Shown: in pieces, positions 1 through 8,107 of the stretch
How positions within the stretch are numbered: the stretch's first letter is position 1
How the letters are laid out: every line of letters begins with the position of its first letter
Source: JADGGM01 sp035277485
GTDB taxonomy: Bacteria; Gemmatimonadota; Gemmatimonadetes; Gemmatimonadales; Gemmatimonadaceae
Direction of reading: 5' to 3'
Assembly: GCA_035277485.1 (NCBI GenBank)
Contig: DATEKK010000148.1
Location: 1-40,478, forward strand
Length of the DNA: 40,478 nt
Notes under the pieces: generated by a model
Told to the model about the DNA's origin: nothing
The model's database searches: none
What the model saw: the letters and a program-made list of their open reading frames with translations, nothing else
Made by a program: the position numbers and the translations under genes

Positions 1-46
1 CGAGGGCGGCCGGCAGCGCGAGGGCGAGGACAGCGGAGACGCGCAT
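1..46 (-). CDS. Secreted protein, N-terminal fragment (runs off the window)
   Basis: An ATG at 46-44 opens a frame reading MRVSAVLALALPAAL to the window edge: one arginine followed by a hydrophobic alanine/leucine stretch, typical of a Sec signal peptide. It begins five bases after the TAG stop of the TPR/coiled-coil gene (52-2250) and lies on the same strand, so it is probably the next gene of the same operon. There is no strong Shine-Dalgarno sequence before it. Only 15 codons are visible, so nothing can be said about the mature protein. Confidence 0.5.
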   Translation of the reverse strand, partial: MRVSAVLALALPAAL

Positions 47-51
47 CGCGG

Positions 52-2250
52 CTACCGTGGCGAATGGGTCGCGGAGCTCGATGGAGCGGACGGTGCCGCC
101 GGTGTTCCGGCGGCGCCGCTCAGCTCCATCGCGCGGAAGAACGACGCGCTCGCCGATCCGTAGTCGGCTGCTTCCTTGTCGTGCTGCAGCGAGGCGAGCT
201 GCGACGCGGCGCGCGCGCGCAGCTCGCCATCGACCAGCGCGATCATCTGCGTTTCCGCCGCCGTGCGCGCCGCTTCGGCCGTGGCCAGTGCCGCGCGCAT
301 CCCGTGTACCTGATCGCTCTCGACCCCCCGCAGCGACGCGAGCTCGCGCGCGACGACCGAGTCGTCGGTCGCGAGCACGCGCACCGTCGTGTCGTGCAGC
401 GCGCGGGCGCGGGCCAGTCGCGCCATGATCGAGTCGCGCATCGCGAACACCGGCTGCCGCGCAACGATCGCGTCGATGTGCCGCGACACGCTGTCCGCCA
501 TCGTCTGGTAGATCGACGCCGTGTTCGCCTCGACGTCGAGCACGTGCTGGTCGGCCGGCGTGGCGCTCGCGCCTAACGCGGCGCGGAGGCTGTCCACCAT
601 GCGCACGTTTTCGGCCGCCGCCGTCTGCGTGGCCGCGACCTGCGTGGCGAGCATCTCCTGGACGCGGCTTCGCGACCGATCGAGCGACGTGCCGACGCGC
701 GTGAGCGAATCCTGCAGCGACACCAGCTGCTGCTCTTCGGTGGCCAGGTTGGCGCGCGTGGTCGCCGTGAGGTGCTGGAGGTCCTCGAGCGCCGCGATGC
801 GCATCACCTGCACGTCGAGCTGTTCCTGCAGCCGGAACCGCGCCAGCGTGACCGCGGCGTCGGCGCTCGAGAGCGCCTGGGCGCGGTCGGCGTAGGACGC
901 GAGTGCGGCGGGCGACGACGCCGGCGCGTACACCAGCCGCCGCGGGAAGTCCGCGCCTAACGCAGGAGCCAGCGAATCGAGCCGCGCATCCACCTGCGCG
1001 ACGGATACCACCTCGGGTGCGGTGCGCGCCGGCGGCACGTCGGCGCTCAGGAAGGTCGCCAGGATGGTCGCCGCGTCGGCGTCGGCGTCGTCGGCCAGCG
1101 CGAGCGTCTTGCCGCTGCGCGGGTCGTCGAGGAACATGAGGCCCGCGGCGCGCGCCTCGACCAACGCTTTCGCGGCCGCGCCTAACGCAGCCGACGAGCG
1201 TCCGTGCATGGTCGTGAGCTCGGTGCCTACCGAGTCGGCCATCGCGTCGAAGTAGTGCTCCGCGTCCTCGGTGTGGCCGGCGTCGAGCATCACCTGGCCC
1301 AACATGATCCGTGCCTGGTCGCGCTCCGGCAGATTCGGATAGGTGTTCGCGAAGGCGGCAAAGGCCGTGCGCGCGGAGTCGGCCTGACCGGCACGGTAGA
1401 GCGACCACGCGCGCGTGAGCAGCGCCTGCGCGCCGACGCTGCTCGTGGGCGCGACGCCCGCCGCGAATCCGGCGGCCGCCTCGTACTGGCCTTCCTGGAA
1501 GGCGAGCTCGGCGGCCGTTAGGCGCACCTGGTCGCCGAACGGACCCGTCGCGACGCTGGTCAACGGCCGGAGCGCATCCAGCGCCGCCGCGCCGCGCGTC
1601 GTGTCGCCGCCCATCGCCGACAGCGCATCCATGTATTGCGCGTACGGCGCGTACACGCCGCCGGCCGCGCGCGCGGCCGCGAACGCGGTGTGCGCCGTGG
1701 CCCAGTCGCCCGTGCGATACGCCGACAGCCCCGACACCAGGGACGCGAGCCCGCGGTCGCCGCCGGGCGACGACGCGGCCAGCGTGCGCACGGCCGGGTC
1801 ATCGCCGCGGCGGAACGCCTCGAGCATGAGCTGCGCGTTGATCGTGCTCTGGTACTTGATGCCGCCCGGGACCGCGGCGAGCCGCGCGGCCTCGGCGCGG
1901 AACTGCGCGCCCATGCCTAACCGGTAGTACGCCTCGGCGGTGAGGTAGACGAGGTCGGGTTGCATGGAGTCGGCCGACGCGCGCAGCCAGTCGAGACGCG
2001 CGAGCGCCGCGAGCGGCCGCTCCGAGGCGAGCTCGAACAGCGCCGCGCGCACTTCCGCATCCACGCCGCGCGGCTGATCCGATGCCGGCGACAGGACCGG
2101 CGCCGCCGTATCCGCGCGCACGGCGCTGTCGGCGGCCGCGGAGGCGCGCGCCGTCGTGTCACCGGTGGTCCGTTGGGCGGCAACGCACCGTCCCCCGCCC
2201 ACGACCAACGCGAGCGCGGACACCACGGCGAGCGTACGAACCATCATCAC
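52..2250 (-). CDS. Secreted TPR and coiled-coil protein, unknown function
   Basis: This 732-residue protein begins with a signal peptide (about residues 1-25, ending in CVAAQ) after a GTG start followed by two ATG codons, so the exact start is uncertain by one or two codons. Residues of roughly 65-350 are alanine-rich helical repeats of tetratricopeptide type, with phrases such as AWSLYRAGQADSARTAF and LGQVMLDAGHTEDAEHYF. Residues of about 470-700 are heptad-rich and should form a long coiled coil. The tail is low-complexity Ala/Pro/Ser. It lies 13 bp after the small coiled-coil gene and is the fourth visible gene of an envelope operon. A periplasmic scaffold role is an inference; I do not recognise the family. 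GTTAGGC-type heptamers occur in it five times. Confidence 0.8.
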   Translation of the reverse strand: MMMVRTLAVVSALALVVGGGRCVAAQRTTGDTTARASAAADSAVRADTAAPVLSPASDQPRGVDAEVRAALFELASERPLAALARLDWLRASADSMQPDLVYLTAEAYYRLGMGAQFRAEAARLAAVPGGIKYQSTINAQLMLEAFRRGDDPAVRTLAASSPGGDRGLASLVSGLSAYRTGDWATAHTAFAAARAAGGVYAPYAQYMDALSAMGGDTTRGAAALDALRPLTSVATGPFGDQVRLTAAELAFQEGQYEAAAGFAAGVAPTSSVGAQALLTRAWSLYRAGQADSARTAFAAFANTYPNLPERDQARIMLGQVMLDAGHTEDAEHYFDAMADSVGTELTTMHGRSSAALGAAAKALVEARAAGLMFLDDPRSGKTLALADDADADAATILATFLSADVPPARTAPEVVSVAQVDARLDSLAPALGADFPRRLVYAPASSPAALASYADRAQALSSADAAVTLARFRLQEQLDVQVMRIAALEDLQHLTATTRANLATEEQQLVSLQDSLTRVGTSLDRSRSRVQEMLATQVAATQTAAAENVRMVDSLRAALGASATPADQHVLDVEANTASIYQTMADSVSRHIDAIVARQPVFAMRDSIMARLARARALHDTTVRVLATDDSVVARELASLRGVESDQVHGMRAALATAEAARTAAETQMIALVDGELRARAASQLASLQHDKEAADYGSASASFFRAMELSGAAGTPAAPSAPSSSATHSPR

Positions 2251-2263
2251 GGAATCGGCCAGC

Positions 2264-2989
2264 TCAGAATGGGGTCGTTCCTTGGCTCGTCCAGGTGTTC
2301 GGAACCACCTGGCCGTTGCGCACGGTGAACTGCAGGTACGTCACGACGTTCACTTGGGCGTTCACGCTCGCGCGCGACGTGACCGGTTGTCCGTTCACGG
2401 TCACTTTCACGTTCACCGTGTGCGCCACCGGCAGGACGGCCGAGCGGAAGAGCTCATCCACGGCGCCCTGCGACAGGGCTTGCGTCGCGATCGCGGAATA
2501 GGTTCGCGTGTCCGCCGGGCCGCCGTCCAACGACATCTCGACCGCGGTCGGCGACGACTGGGACGAGTCCGCGCGCAGGAGCACCACCAGGACGGCGCCG
2601 GAGCGGCGCTTCACCGCATCGCCTAACGCAGCCATGCGGTCGCGCTGCGCCTGCATGTTGTCCTGCGACGCGGAGAGCGTTTTGTCCAACTCGACCAGCG
2701 CGTTCTGCTCCGTGCTCATGAGCAGGTCGCTGGCGCGCCGCGCCGTGGTCTGCGCCATCGCGTTGTCGATTTCCGCCTCGAGCGCAACGCGCTGGCCGCG
2801 CAATTGGCTCAGTTGGTCCTGCGTCGCCTGCAATTGCTTGATGAGCGCCGACCGCTGCGACTCGTACACCGCCTGCGCCGCCGAATCCGCGTTGCGCCCG
2901 CTCGAATCGGCTTGCGCGCAAAGCATCGCCGGCGCCAGCGCCAACGCGACCGCCAGGACGAGAGAGCTGTGCCGTTTACTCATGGGCAT
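2264..2989 (-). CDS. Small secreted coiled-coil protein, unknown function
   Basis: A 241-residue protein with a clear signal peptide (about residues 4-26, ending AMLCAQA). Residues of about 40-125 are rich in Gln, Leu, Ala and charged residues and predicted to form a coiled coil (for example LIKQLQATQDQLSQLRGQ). The C-terminal 110 residues look like a compact beta-rich domain (HTVNVKVTVNGQPV, VVTYLQFTVRNGQ). There are two candidate ATG starts, 2989 and 2983; a GCGGAACC sequence precedes the first closely and the second at a more usual distance. It follows the barrel gene at 3011 by 21 bp and precedes the TPR protein by 13 bp, so it is very probably in the same operon. Function unknown. Confidence 0.8.
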   Translation of the reverse strand: MPMSKRHSSLVLAVALALAPAMLCAQADSSGRNADSAAQAVYESQRSALIKQLQATQDQLSQLRGQRVALEAEIDNAMAQTTARRASDLLMSTEQNALVELDKTLSASQDNMQAQRDRMAALGDAVKRRSGAVLVVLLRADSSQSSPTAVEMSLDGGPADTRTYSAIATQALSQGAVDELFRSAVLPVAHTVNVKVTVNGQPVTSRASVNAQVNVVTYLQFTVRNGQVVPNTWTSQGTTPF

Positions 2990-3010
2990 GGTTCCGCGTA
3001 GTTGATGCCA

Positions 3011-4213
3011 CTACTGCTGGGGCGGCTTGTCCTGGGGCGGCGGCGTGTTCTGCTCCAACTTGCGGAGGCGTTCCTCGAGCCGCTTGAGCGCCTCGCGCTC
3101 GGAGTTGAGCTCCTGTTCCGCCTGCGCCCGTCGTTGCTCCACGTCGAGCAGGTTCTGCGCATGATACCGGTCGATTTCCAGCTCCAACGATTGGACACGC
3201 TTCTGGCGCGCATCGATTTCGGCGAGCAGCGACTTCTGTTCGGCCTCGAGCTGCGCGACCCGATCCTGCAACACGTGACCACGGAGCAACCCGAATACGT
3301 TGCTCTGCCAGCCCACCGTGAACGCGAACTTGTCGTAGTTATACGGCGTGTGCGCCGTATCCGACACGCCGCCCGCTCCGATCTCTGTCCAGTACAATCC
3401 CGCCTGCAGTCCGCGCCAGTTGAGCACGGCACCGAGGTTGTAGTCCCAGGCGTTGTTCTCGAACATGAACGACACGACGCTGCGCTGCGACGGATAGACG
3501 TCCATCTTCACGCCGCCGAACACACCGCCGGTGGAATGATGGGCGTACGCGCTGCCTAGCCCGCCATCGTCCTTGAACAAGCCGTTGCCGTAGCCCACGC
3601 TGAAACTCAGTCCGACGTTAGGCCAGTTCCGGTCCAGCTCCTGCAGCGAGAACGACTTCGTGGCCACTCCGTACACCGTTTCCGCCGTGGAGAAATTCGC
3701 GTGCAGCGAATCCGGTTGGTGCTCGCGGTTGGGATTCGTGTTCGTGGGCGGCGTGAGAAAATAGCCTAACCCGAACCGGTCGATGTGCGAGTACGGCCCC
3801 ACGTTCTCGATGCCGACGGCCAGGCTCGGGATCCATCCCACCACGCCGGACTTCCCGCGGAAATCTTCTTCGTTGAGCAGGAGGCCGCGGCCGAAAAAGC
3901 CCCACTCGGGCGCGTCGGAGAACACCGAGAGGCCAACCTCCGCGCGGCTCAGGATGGAGGTGTACACGGCAAAGTTCGAATTGATACCCTTGCCGACGCC
4001 GAGGCCGGACGAAAGCTCCGATCCCTTTACCGTCTTCCCCGAAATGGCCAGGGAGAAATCGCCGGACAACGGCGAGACCCAGGCGACGGGAATGTCGACG
4101 AGTCCGGAGCCCCAGTACAGGGTCTGGGGATAGTTCATCTGTTGGGCGTGCGCACCGGCCGGGATCATCACGAGCAGCGCGGCCAGCGCGGAGCAGCATC
4201 GCGTCATGGACAT
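3011..4213 (-). CDS. Predicted outer-membrane beta-barrel with C-terminal coiled coil (paralogue B)
   Basis: The start is placed at 4213 because a GGAG sequence lies about ten bases before it and a signal peptide follows at once (MSMTRCC to about GAHAQQ); the frame further upstream is only the opposite-frame shadow of the preceding gene. The 400-residue product has a first part of alternating hydrophobic and aromatic stretches (LSFSVGYGNGLF, WRGLQAGLYWTEIG), as in outer-membrane barrels. From about residue 295 a heptad coiled coil follows (QLEAEQKSLLAEIDARQKR), and the end is Pro/Gln-rich. It is a diverged duplicate of the gene at 4230: both share YP-TL--G-GL-D-PVAWVSP-SGD, PEWGFFG, VYGVATKSF or LYGVATKSF, and the coiled-coil end. 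The gap to that gene is 16 bp. Transport or cell-wall anchoring is possible but unproven. Confidence 0.8.
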   Translation of the reverse strand: MSMTRCCSALAALLVMIPAGAHAQQMNYPQTLYWGSGLVDIPVAWVSPLSGDFSLAISGKTVKGSELSSGLGVGKGINSNFAVYTSILSRAEVGLSVFSDAPEWGFFGRGLLLNEEDFRGKSGVVGWIPSLAVGIENVGPYSHIDRFGLGYFLTPPTNTNPNREHQPDSLHANFSTAETVYGVATKSFSLQELDRNWPNVGLSFSVGYGNGLFKDDGGLGSAYAHHSTGGVFGGVKMDVYPSQRSVVSFMFENNAWDYNLGAVLNWRGLQAGLYWTEIGAGGVSDTAHTPYNYDKFAFTVGWQSNVFGLLRGHVLQDRVAQLEAEQKSLLAEIDARQKRVQSLELEIDRYHAQNLLDVEQRRAQAEQELNSEREALKRLEERLRKLEQNTPPPQDKPPQQ

Positions 4214-4229
4214 GAGGTCGAAGTCTCCG

Positions 4230-5486
4230 TTAGCGCGCGGGCGGCGTGGAATCGGGCTTGGTGGGCGGCGCCTGCGGTTTGTCGGGCGGCTTCTGCTGCC
4301 CTTGTTGCAGCGCCTTGAGCCGGTCTTCCGCTTTCTGAATGGCGTCGCGCTCGGCCTGGATCTCGGACTCGAGCTGCTGCCGCCGCTTGGCCACCTCCGC
4401 CAGTTCGCCGGCCTGTGCCTTACGCAACTGCTCATCGAGCGCCGTGATCCGCTCCTCGCGCTTCGCGAGCTCGAGGTGCAGCCGCGTTTCCTCGCGCTGC
4501 AGCTCGGCCACGCGCGACCGGAGCACCACTCCCTGCGCGATGTCGTGCAGGTTGCCGCTGTACCCCAGGCTGAGGTTGACCTTGGCGTAGTTGTAGACGT
4601 TGTAGAGCGTGCCCTTGGTGGGCGACTTGGCGCCTTCCTCGAGCTCGGTGCCGTAGATGCCTAACGACAGACCGCGCCACGTGGCCACGACCCCGGCGTT
4701 CCAATCCCAGCCGTTGTTCTCGGCGATGAAATCGAACCGGGATTCGGACGACGGATGGATCGCGTACCGGCCGCCGAGGAACAGGCCCTTGGCAATCGTG
4801 CCCTTGTCGTTGTAGTTCCGGCCCAGGTCGCCGTCGTCGGAGAATAGCCCGTCGCCGTAGCCTACCGTTAGGCTCGCGTCGCTCGACTGTCCGATGGCGA
4901 ACGACTTGGTTGCCACGCCGTACAGCGTCGGATCGGAGTGGAAGTGGTGCGCGAACGAGGACGTGACGTCAGCGCCGTTGCCGGTCGAGTCGATCTTGAC
5001 GTCGTGCCCGATCAGCATGCGGTCCTCGTGCGGGAACGGACCCAAGTTGCGGAACCCGACTGCGATCGCCGGCCACGCCTTGTTTTGCTGCTCCTTGAGC
5101 AGGAGCGCCTGGCCGAAGAAGCCCCACTCGGGATTCTGACTATAGAGTGAAAAGCCGACCTCGTAGCGCCCGCCCCAGTGCGAATCCAGCGAGAGATTCG
5201 TGTTCCACTGGGCCGACGTGTTGAGCGCTTCCTGCGTGACCAGATTGTAGGGGATGTGCTTGCCGGACGTCTGCACCCAGATATCGCCGGACGCGGGAGA
5301 CACCCACGCGACCGGGTCATCGATGAGCCCGGTGCCGTAGTCCAGCGTCGCCGGATAAAGATCGTTTTGTGGTGGTTCTCTAGAAGCCGTAGCCGACGAG
5401 TCCTGGGCCGACGCTATCGGCACCGCGATCAACGCCGCTCCGAGGGCCAAGAACGAGAGCGCCACGCTTGACCGCAACGCGCGCAT
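4230..5486 (-). CDS. Predicted outer-membrane beta-barrel with C-terminal coiled coil (paralogue A)
   Basis: The ATG at 5486 is chosen because GGAGG lies four bases before it and the product then begins with a good signal peptide (MRALRSSVALSFLALG, cleavage near IASAQ). The 418-residue protein has a barrel-like part from residue 35 to about 320 (motifs VAWVSPASGD, PEWGFFGQALLL, ENNGWDWNAGVVATWRG). An amphipathic coiled coil follows at about 320-395, and the tail is Pro-rich. It is the first gene of a minus-strand operon whose next gene is its paralogue, so a local tandem duplication is likely. Its stop TAA sits in a CTAACGGA octamer like those at the ends of waaA and atpG. The barrel assignment rests on strand pattern and signal peptide, not on a known family. 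Confidence 0.8.
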   Translation of the reverse strand: MRALRSSVALSFLALGAALIAVPIASAQDSSATASREPPQNDLYPATLDYGTGLIDDPVAWVSPASGDIWVQTSGKHIPYNLVTQEALNTSAQWNTNLSLDSHWGGRYEVGFSLYSQNPEWGFFGQALLLKEQQNKAWPAIAVGFRNLGPFPHEDRMLIGHDVKIDSTGNGADVTSSFAHHFHSDPTLYGVATKSFAIGQSSDASLTVGYGDGLFSDDGDLGRNYNDKGTIAKGLFLGGRYAIHPSSESRFDFIAENNGWDWNAGVVATWRGLSLGIYGTELEEGAKSPTKGTLYNVYNYAKVNLSLGYSGNLHDIAQGVVLRSRVAELQREETRLHLELAKREERITALDEQLRKAQAGELAEVAKRRQQLESEIQAERDAIQKAEDRLKALQQGQQKPPDKPQAPPTKPDSTPPAR

Positions 5487-5612
5487 GCATCCTCCAGGGA
5501 GACGTATGGTGTGGACGCTTATCGGTCTATGACTCATTAAGCATCGCCGAGGTAAAAGTCTGACGCTCGTGCGAGCAAACGAGATAGGCGACTCTGATGT
5601 GGGTGGATAATC

Positions 5613-5641
5613 TTGACTCCGCTCCATCGGTCAGCGTGATT
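5613..5641 (+). promoter_or_regulatory. Weak candidate promoter for the small lipoprotein at 5694
   Basis: TTGACT (5613-5618) is followed after 17 bp by GTGATT, a poor -10 element. It lies about 50 bp before the gene, in the divergent spacer between the minus-strand barrel operon and this gene. The -35 match is good, the -10 is weak. Confidence 0.2.
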
Positions 5642-5693
5642 GGAATCTCTGCTTCGAGACGAACACTCGTCTATCGGGGGAGGACGGAGGGCC

Positions 5694-6074
5694 ATGCTCC
5701 AGCGCGTGCGGCTCATCGTGATCGCCGTCGTTGCGGTCGGCTCGAGTGCGTGTTGGCACCATCACGCACCCAACGAATCGGTTGCCAGCGGACCTGCGAC
5801 CCTACACGTCGACAATCACAACTTTCAGGATGTGGACATTCAGGTGCTGCATCGCGGTATTCAGTCGCATCTCGGCAGCGTCAACGCGAGCGCGGTAACC
5901 GAGATTGTTTTTCCCAAGTACCTGCTGAGCGATCTGGGTGAGGTGCAGCTCATCGCCCATGCCATCGGGACGCCTTACACGATCCGCACGCAAGTCATCG
6001 TGCTCAAACCCGGCACCGAAGTTCGGTGGACCCTCGAAACAGACCTGAATCGGTCGACCATCGCGGTGTACTGA
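5694..6074 (+). CDS. Small lipoprotein-like protein, unknown function
   Basis: The ATG at 5694 is preceded by GGACGGAGGG, a strong ribosome binding site. The 126-residue product starts MLQRVRLIVIAVVAVGSSAC, a hydrophobic signal with a lipobox-like cysteine, followed by three histidines. The rest (about 95 residues) is a single small domain with a beta pattern (ATLHVDNHNFQDVDIQVL, TQVIVLKPGTEVRWTLE), compatible with a periplasmic immunoglobulin-like or transthyretin-like fold. It is alone on the plus strand and converges with the gene at 6098. No function can be assigned. Confidence 0.75.
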   Translation: MLQRVRLIVIAVVAVGSSACWHHHAPNESVASGPATLHVDNHNFQDVDIQVLHRGIQSHLGSVNASAVTEIVFPKYLLSDLGEVQLIAHAIGTPYTIRTQVIVLKPGTEVRWTLETDLNRSTIAVY

Positions 6075-6097
6075 GCTAACACGATCCGCAATCGAAA

Positions 6098-6529
6098 CTA
6101 TTGTGGCGGCGGTGGCGTGACCCTGCCCTGGCTTCCGCTCGAGCTCCCGGCTATGAGACCGATCGACGTGAGCCCCGCAATGATTCCGCCCGCCAACAGA
6201 GTACTGCGCCACCACGACACCTTCTTCTCCTGAATCGTGGCGATTGCGCTGTGGGGCAGCGAAACGTTTTCCCCCTTCCAGTACTGCTCCGCGCCCGACC
6301 GGAGCGTGAGGCCGGACACAGACAGGGACATAGCTGTGTCGCTTTGACCAAGCAATCGACCGTCTACGTAATTCACGTTCGGACCCAAGTACTGCGCCAG
6401 GGACGCAGAGCCAGCGTCCGTGAGCTCGACGTGCAGCTTCGTCCCGGGTTCGGGTGCAGGCGCCGAAGGAACTGGCGTCGTCACGTAGCACGCGCAAAGC
6501 AACACCACAGCAAACGACGCAATTCGCAT
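6098..6529 (-). CDS. Small lipoprotein with C-terminal membrane segment, unknown function
   Basis: A 143-residue product starting MRIASFAVVLLCACYV, with two cysteines at the end of the hydrophobic stretch that could act as a lipobox. The middle part (KLHVELTDAGSASLAQYLG, VDGRLLGQSDTAMSLSV) has alternating hydrophobic residues. A glycine-rich hydrophobic helix (about residues 110-130, STLLAGGIIAGLTSIGLIAG) is followed by a Pro-rich end. A likely promoter lies just upstream (6554-6582). This layout, a small anchored domain followed by a membrane helix, does not point to a family I recognise. Confidence 0.75.
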   Translation of the reverse strand: MRIASFAVVLLCACYVTTPVPSAPAPEPGTKLHVELTDAGSASLAQYLGPNVNYVDGRLLGQSDTAMSLSVSGLTLRSGAEQYWKGENVSLPHSAIATIQEKKVSWWRSTLLAGGIIAGLTSIGLIAGSSSGSQGRVTPPPPQ

Positions 6530-6553
6530 GAGGAATTCCCCCCGGTGCCAAAA

Positions 6554-6582
6554 ACTGTAACACGGATGTCGGCGCCGCTCAA
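6554..6582 (-). promoter_or_regulatory. Candidate sigma-70 promoter for the gene at 6098-6529
   Basis: On the minus strand TTGAGC (6582-6577) and TACAGT (6559-6554) are separated by 17 bp. Transcription would begin about 18 nt before the ATG at 6529, a short and plausible leader. Confidence 0.4.
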
Positions 6583-6636
6583 GACGTCAGGTCAAGGCAG
6601 CGTTTCAGTATCTCAATCCTAACAGGTTGTGAAGCG

Positions 6637-6672
6637 ATCGGCCCGGCTTCCCTCTGGGGAAGTCGGGCCGAT
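6637..6672 (-). terminator. Strong hairpin downstream of the SusD-like gene
   Basis: Sixteen bases (6637-6652) pair with 6657-6672 with a single G-T wobble, leaving a four-base loop. The hairpin lies 45 bp after the SusD stop. The base run after it is not T-rich on the minus strand, so it may end transcription by another route or mainly stabilise the 3' end. Confidence 0.6.
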
Positions 6673-6717
6673 TCTTACCGCTAAGACAACTTTGTTACGC
6701 CCAGCTCACCGACTGCA

Positions 6718-8082
6718 CTAGCCCGGCAAGTTGGTCGGACACGCGTTAGGCTGATTCCAGTTCCGGACCGGCTGCTGGTCTGGCGTCGGAATGTTTGGGT
6801 TCGAGTTACGCTCCGCCGACAGCGGGTAGAGCACCCTGCCCGGTATGCCACCAGCGTTGGCGGCAACGAGTGTCGGCAAGCAGGTCCGCTTCCAGTCGTT
6901 CCAGACTTCGATTTCCTCGAAGTCGGCGATGTACTTCTCGTTCATCACGTCCGCGAGCGTGAGCGCACCCACATGAGGCGGTACTCCCTGGGACGCGCGT
7001 TCCGCGTTGAAGGCGGCAAGCGCAGTGGCCTGATCGCCAGTTTGCACCGCTGCCTCTGCAATGATCAGCTCGTTCTCGGCGTATGTCACGATCGGCTGGT
7101 GATAATCCTGGGCAAGACGAATCGCGCTCAGGTTCGAGTAATCACCGGAGCCGCCGGTCGGCGGGGCGCCGGCGTATTTGCCGACACTGTTCGTCGAGTA
7201 GTAGAGCTTCAAACGCGGATCGACGGCGCTATCCGCAACGAGCATGTTCACGAGATTCGCCCCGGCCCCGATATAACCGGACCGCTGGATCACGATGAAC
7301 TGATACCAGAGATTCCACTCGTTCGGATTGGTACTCTGGTACGAGACGAAGTCGCCGTCAGGGCTGGAAATGCCCTGCTGGGCTTCGCTGATCGCGGACG
7401 CATACGCCGTCCCATCCATCGTGCTGACATGCATGAAGTATCTCGCCTTCAGCGTGTGTGCTAACGCAAGCCACTTCGATGCATCGCCGCCGTACCACAG
7501 GTCGTTCGGCCCAGGTCCGGCGCACGTCGGCCCGGTGCACTGCAGATCCACCACCGCCGTGTCGAGCTGCGCCTGGATATCAGCGTAGACCTGCTGCTGT
7601 GGATCCAGATGCGGCTGCAGCACGCTGCTCACCGCCTCGCGGTAGGGGATGTCTCCCCATACGTCGGCGGCGGTGCCCATCGTCAGGGCCTCCATCACCT
7701 TGGCGATCCCGACGTAGATGGAATCGCCAACCGCCGACTCTTGCGCTTGAATGGCGCGCTCGTCGATCAGCCCGCCACCGGTGTATATGTTGGACCAATC
7801 GCTCGAGAACGCATCCTCATCGAACACATAGTTCGCGAGAGGAATGTACTGGCGATCGGTTCCGGCCATGGACTGCACCCACATACTGAACAGGCGGGCA
7901 AAATCGCCTGTCTGCACTGTTGTCTGCGTAACCGTCACGCCGACGAACAGCTGATTTGCGCCCGTTTTGGTCGGGCTGTTCGGGTTTGTGGTGAGACCCG
8001 TTCCATTCAGCCAGTCGCTGCAACCACCGAGCAACGCGACTGGCAGGAGCGAGGCCACCGCGATCTTCAAGTATCTATGCAT
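6718..8082 (-). CDS. SusD/RagB-family outer-membrane lipoprotein
   Basis: This 454-residue protein starts with a lipoprotein signal, MHRYLKIAVASLLPVALLGGC, with a classical lipobox LGGC at about residues 18-21. It continues with the SusD-like hallmarks: an early NPNSP segment, TPR-like helices, LTMGTAADVWGDIPYREA, and a C-terminal region with NEKYIADFEEIEVWNDWKR. SusD lipoproteins form the lid over a TonB-dependent SusC channel and help bind large nutrients at the cell surface. It lies 25 bp after the SusC gene on the same strand, the usual order. No glycoside hydrolase, peptidase or regulator is adjacent, so the substrate cannot be inferred. It may belong to the SusD-like branch that is not tied to polysaccharide use. 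Confidence 0.92.
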   Translation of the reverse strand: MHRYLKIAVASLLPVALLGGCSDWLNGTGLTTNPNSPTKTGANQLFVGVTVTQTTVQTGDFARLFSMWVQSMAGTDRQYIPLANYVFDEDAFSSDWSNIYTGGGLIDERAIQAQESAVGDSIYVGIAKVMEALTMGTAADVWGDIPYREAVSSVLQPHLDPQQQVYADIQAQLDTAVVDLQCTGPTCAGPGPNDLWYGGDASKWLALAHTLKARYFMHVSTMDGTAYASAISEAQQGISSPDGDFVSYQSTNPNEWNLWYQFIVIQRSGYIGAGANLVNMLVADSAVDPRLKLYYSTNSVGKYAGAPPTGGSGDYSNLSAIRLAQDYHQPIVTYAENELIIAEAAVQTGDQATALAAFNAERASQGVPPHVGALTLADVMNEKYIADFEEIEVWNDWKRTCLPTLVAANAGGIPGRVLYPLSAERNSNPNIPTPDQQPVRNWNQPNACPTNLPG

Positions 8083-8107
8083 ACGATAGGTCTCTCTCGT
8101 TGCAAGG

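Noticed and set aside
57..2626. Several plus-strand open frames of 60-170 codons opposite the TPR and coiled-coil genes
   Set aside because: They are Arg/Ala/Pro-rich antisense products of GC-rich codon bias, have no signal or domain, and lie fully opposite genes with coherent signal peptides and repeats.
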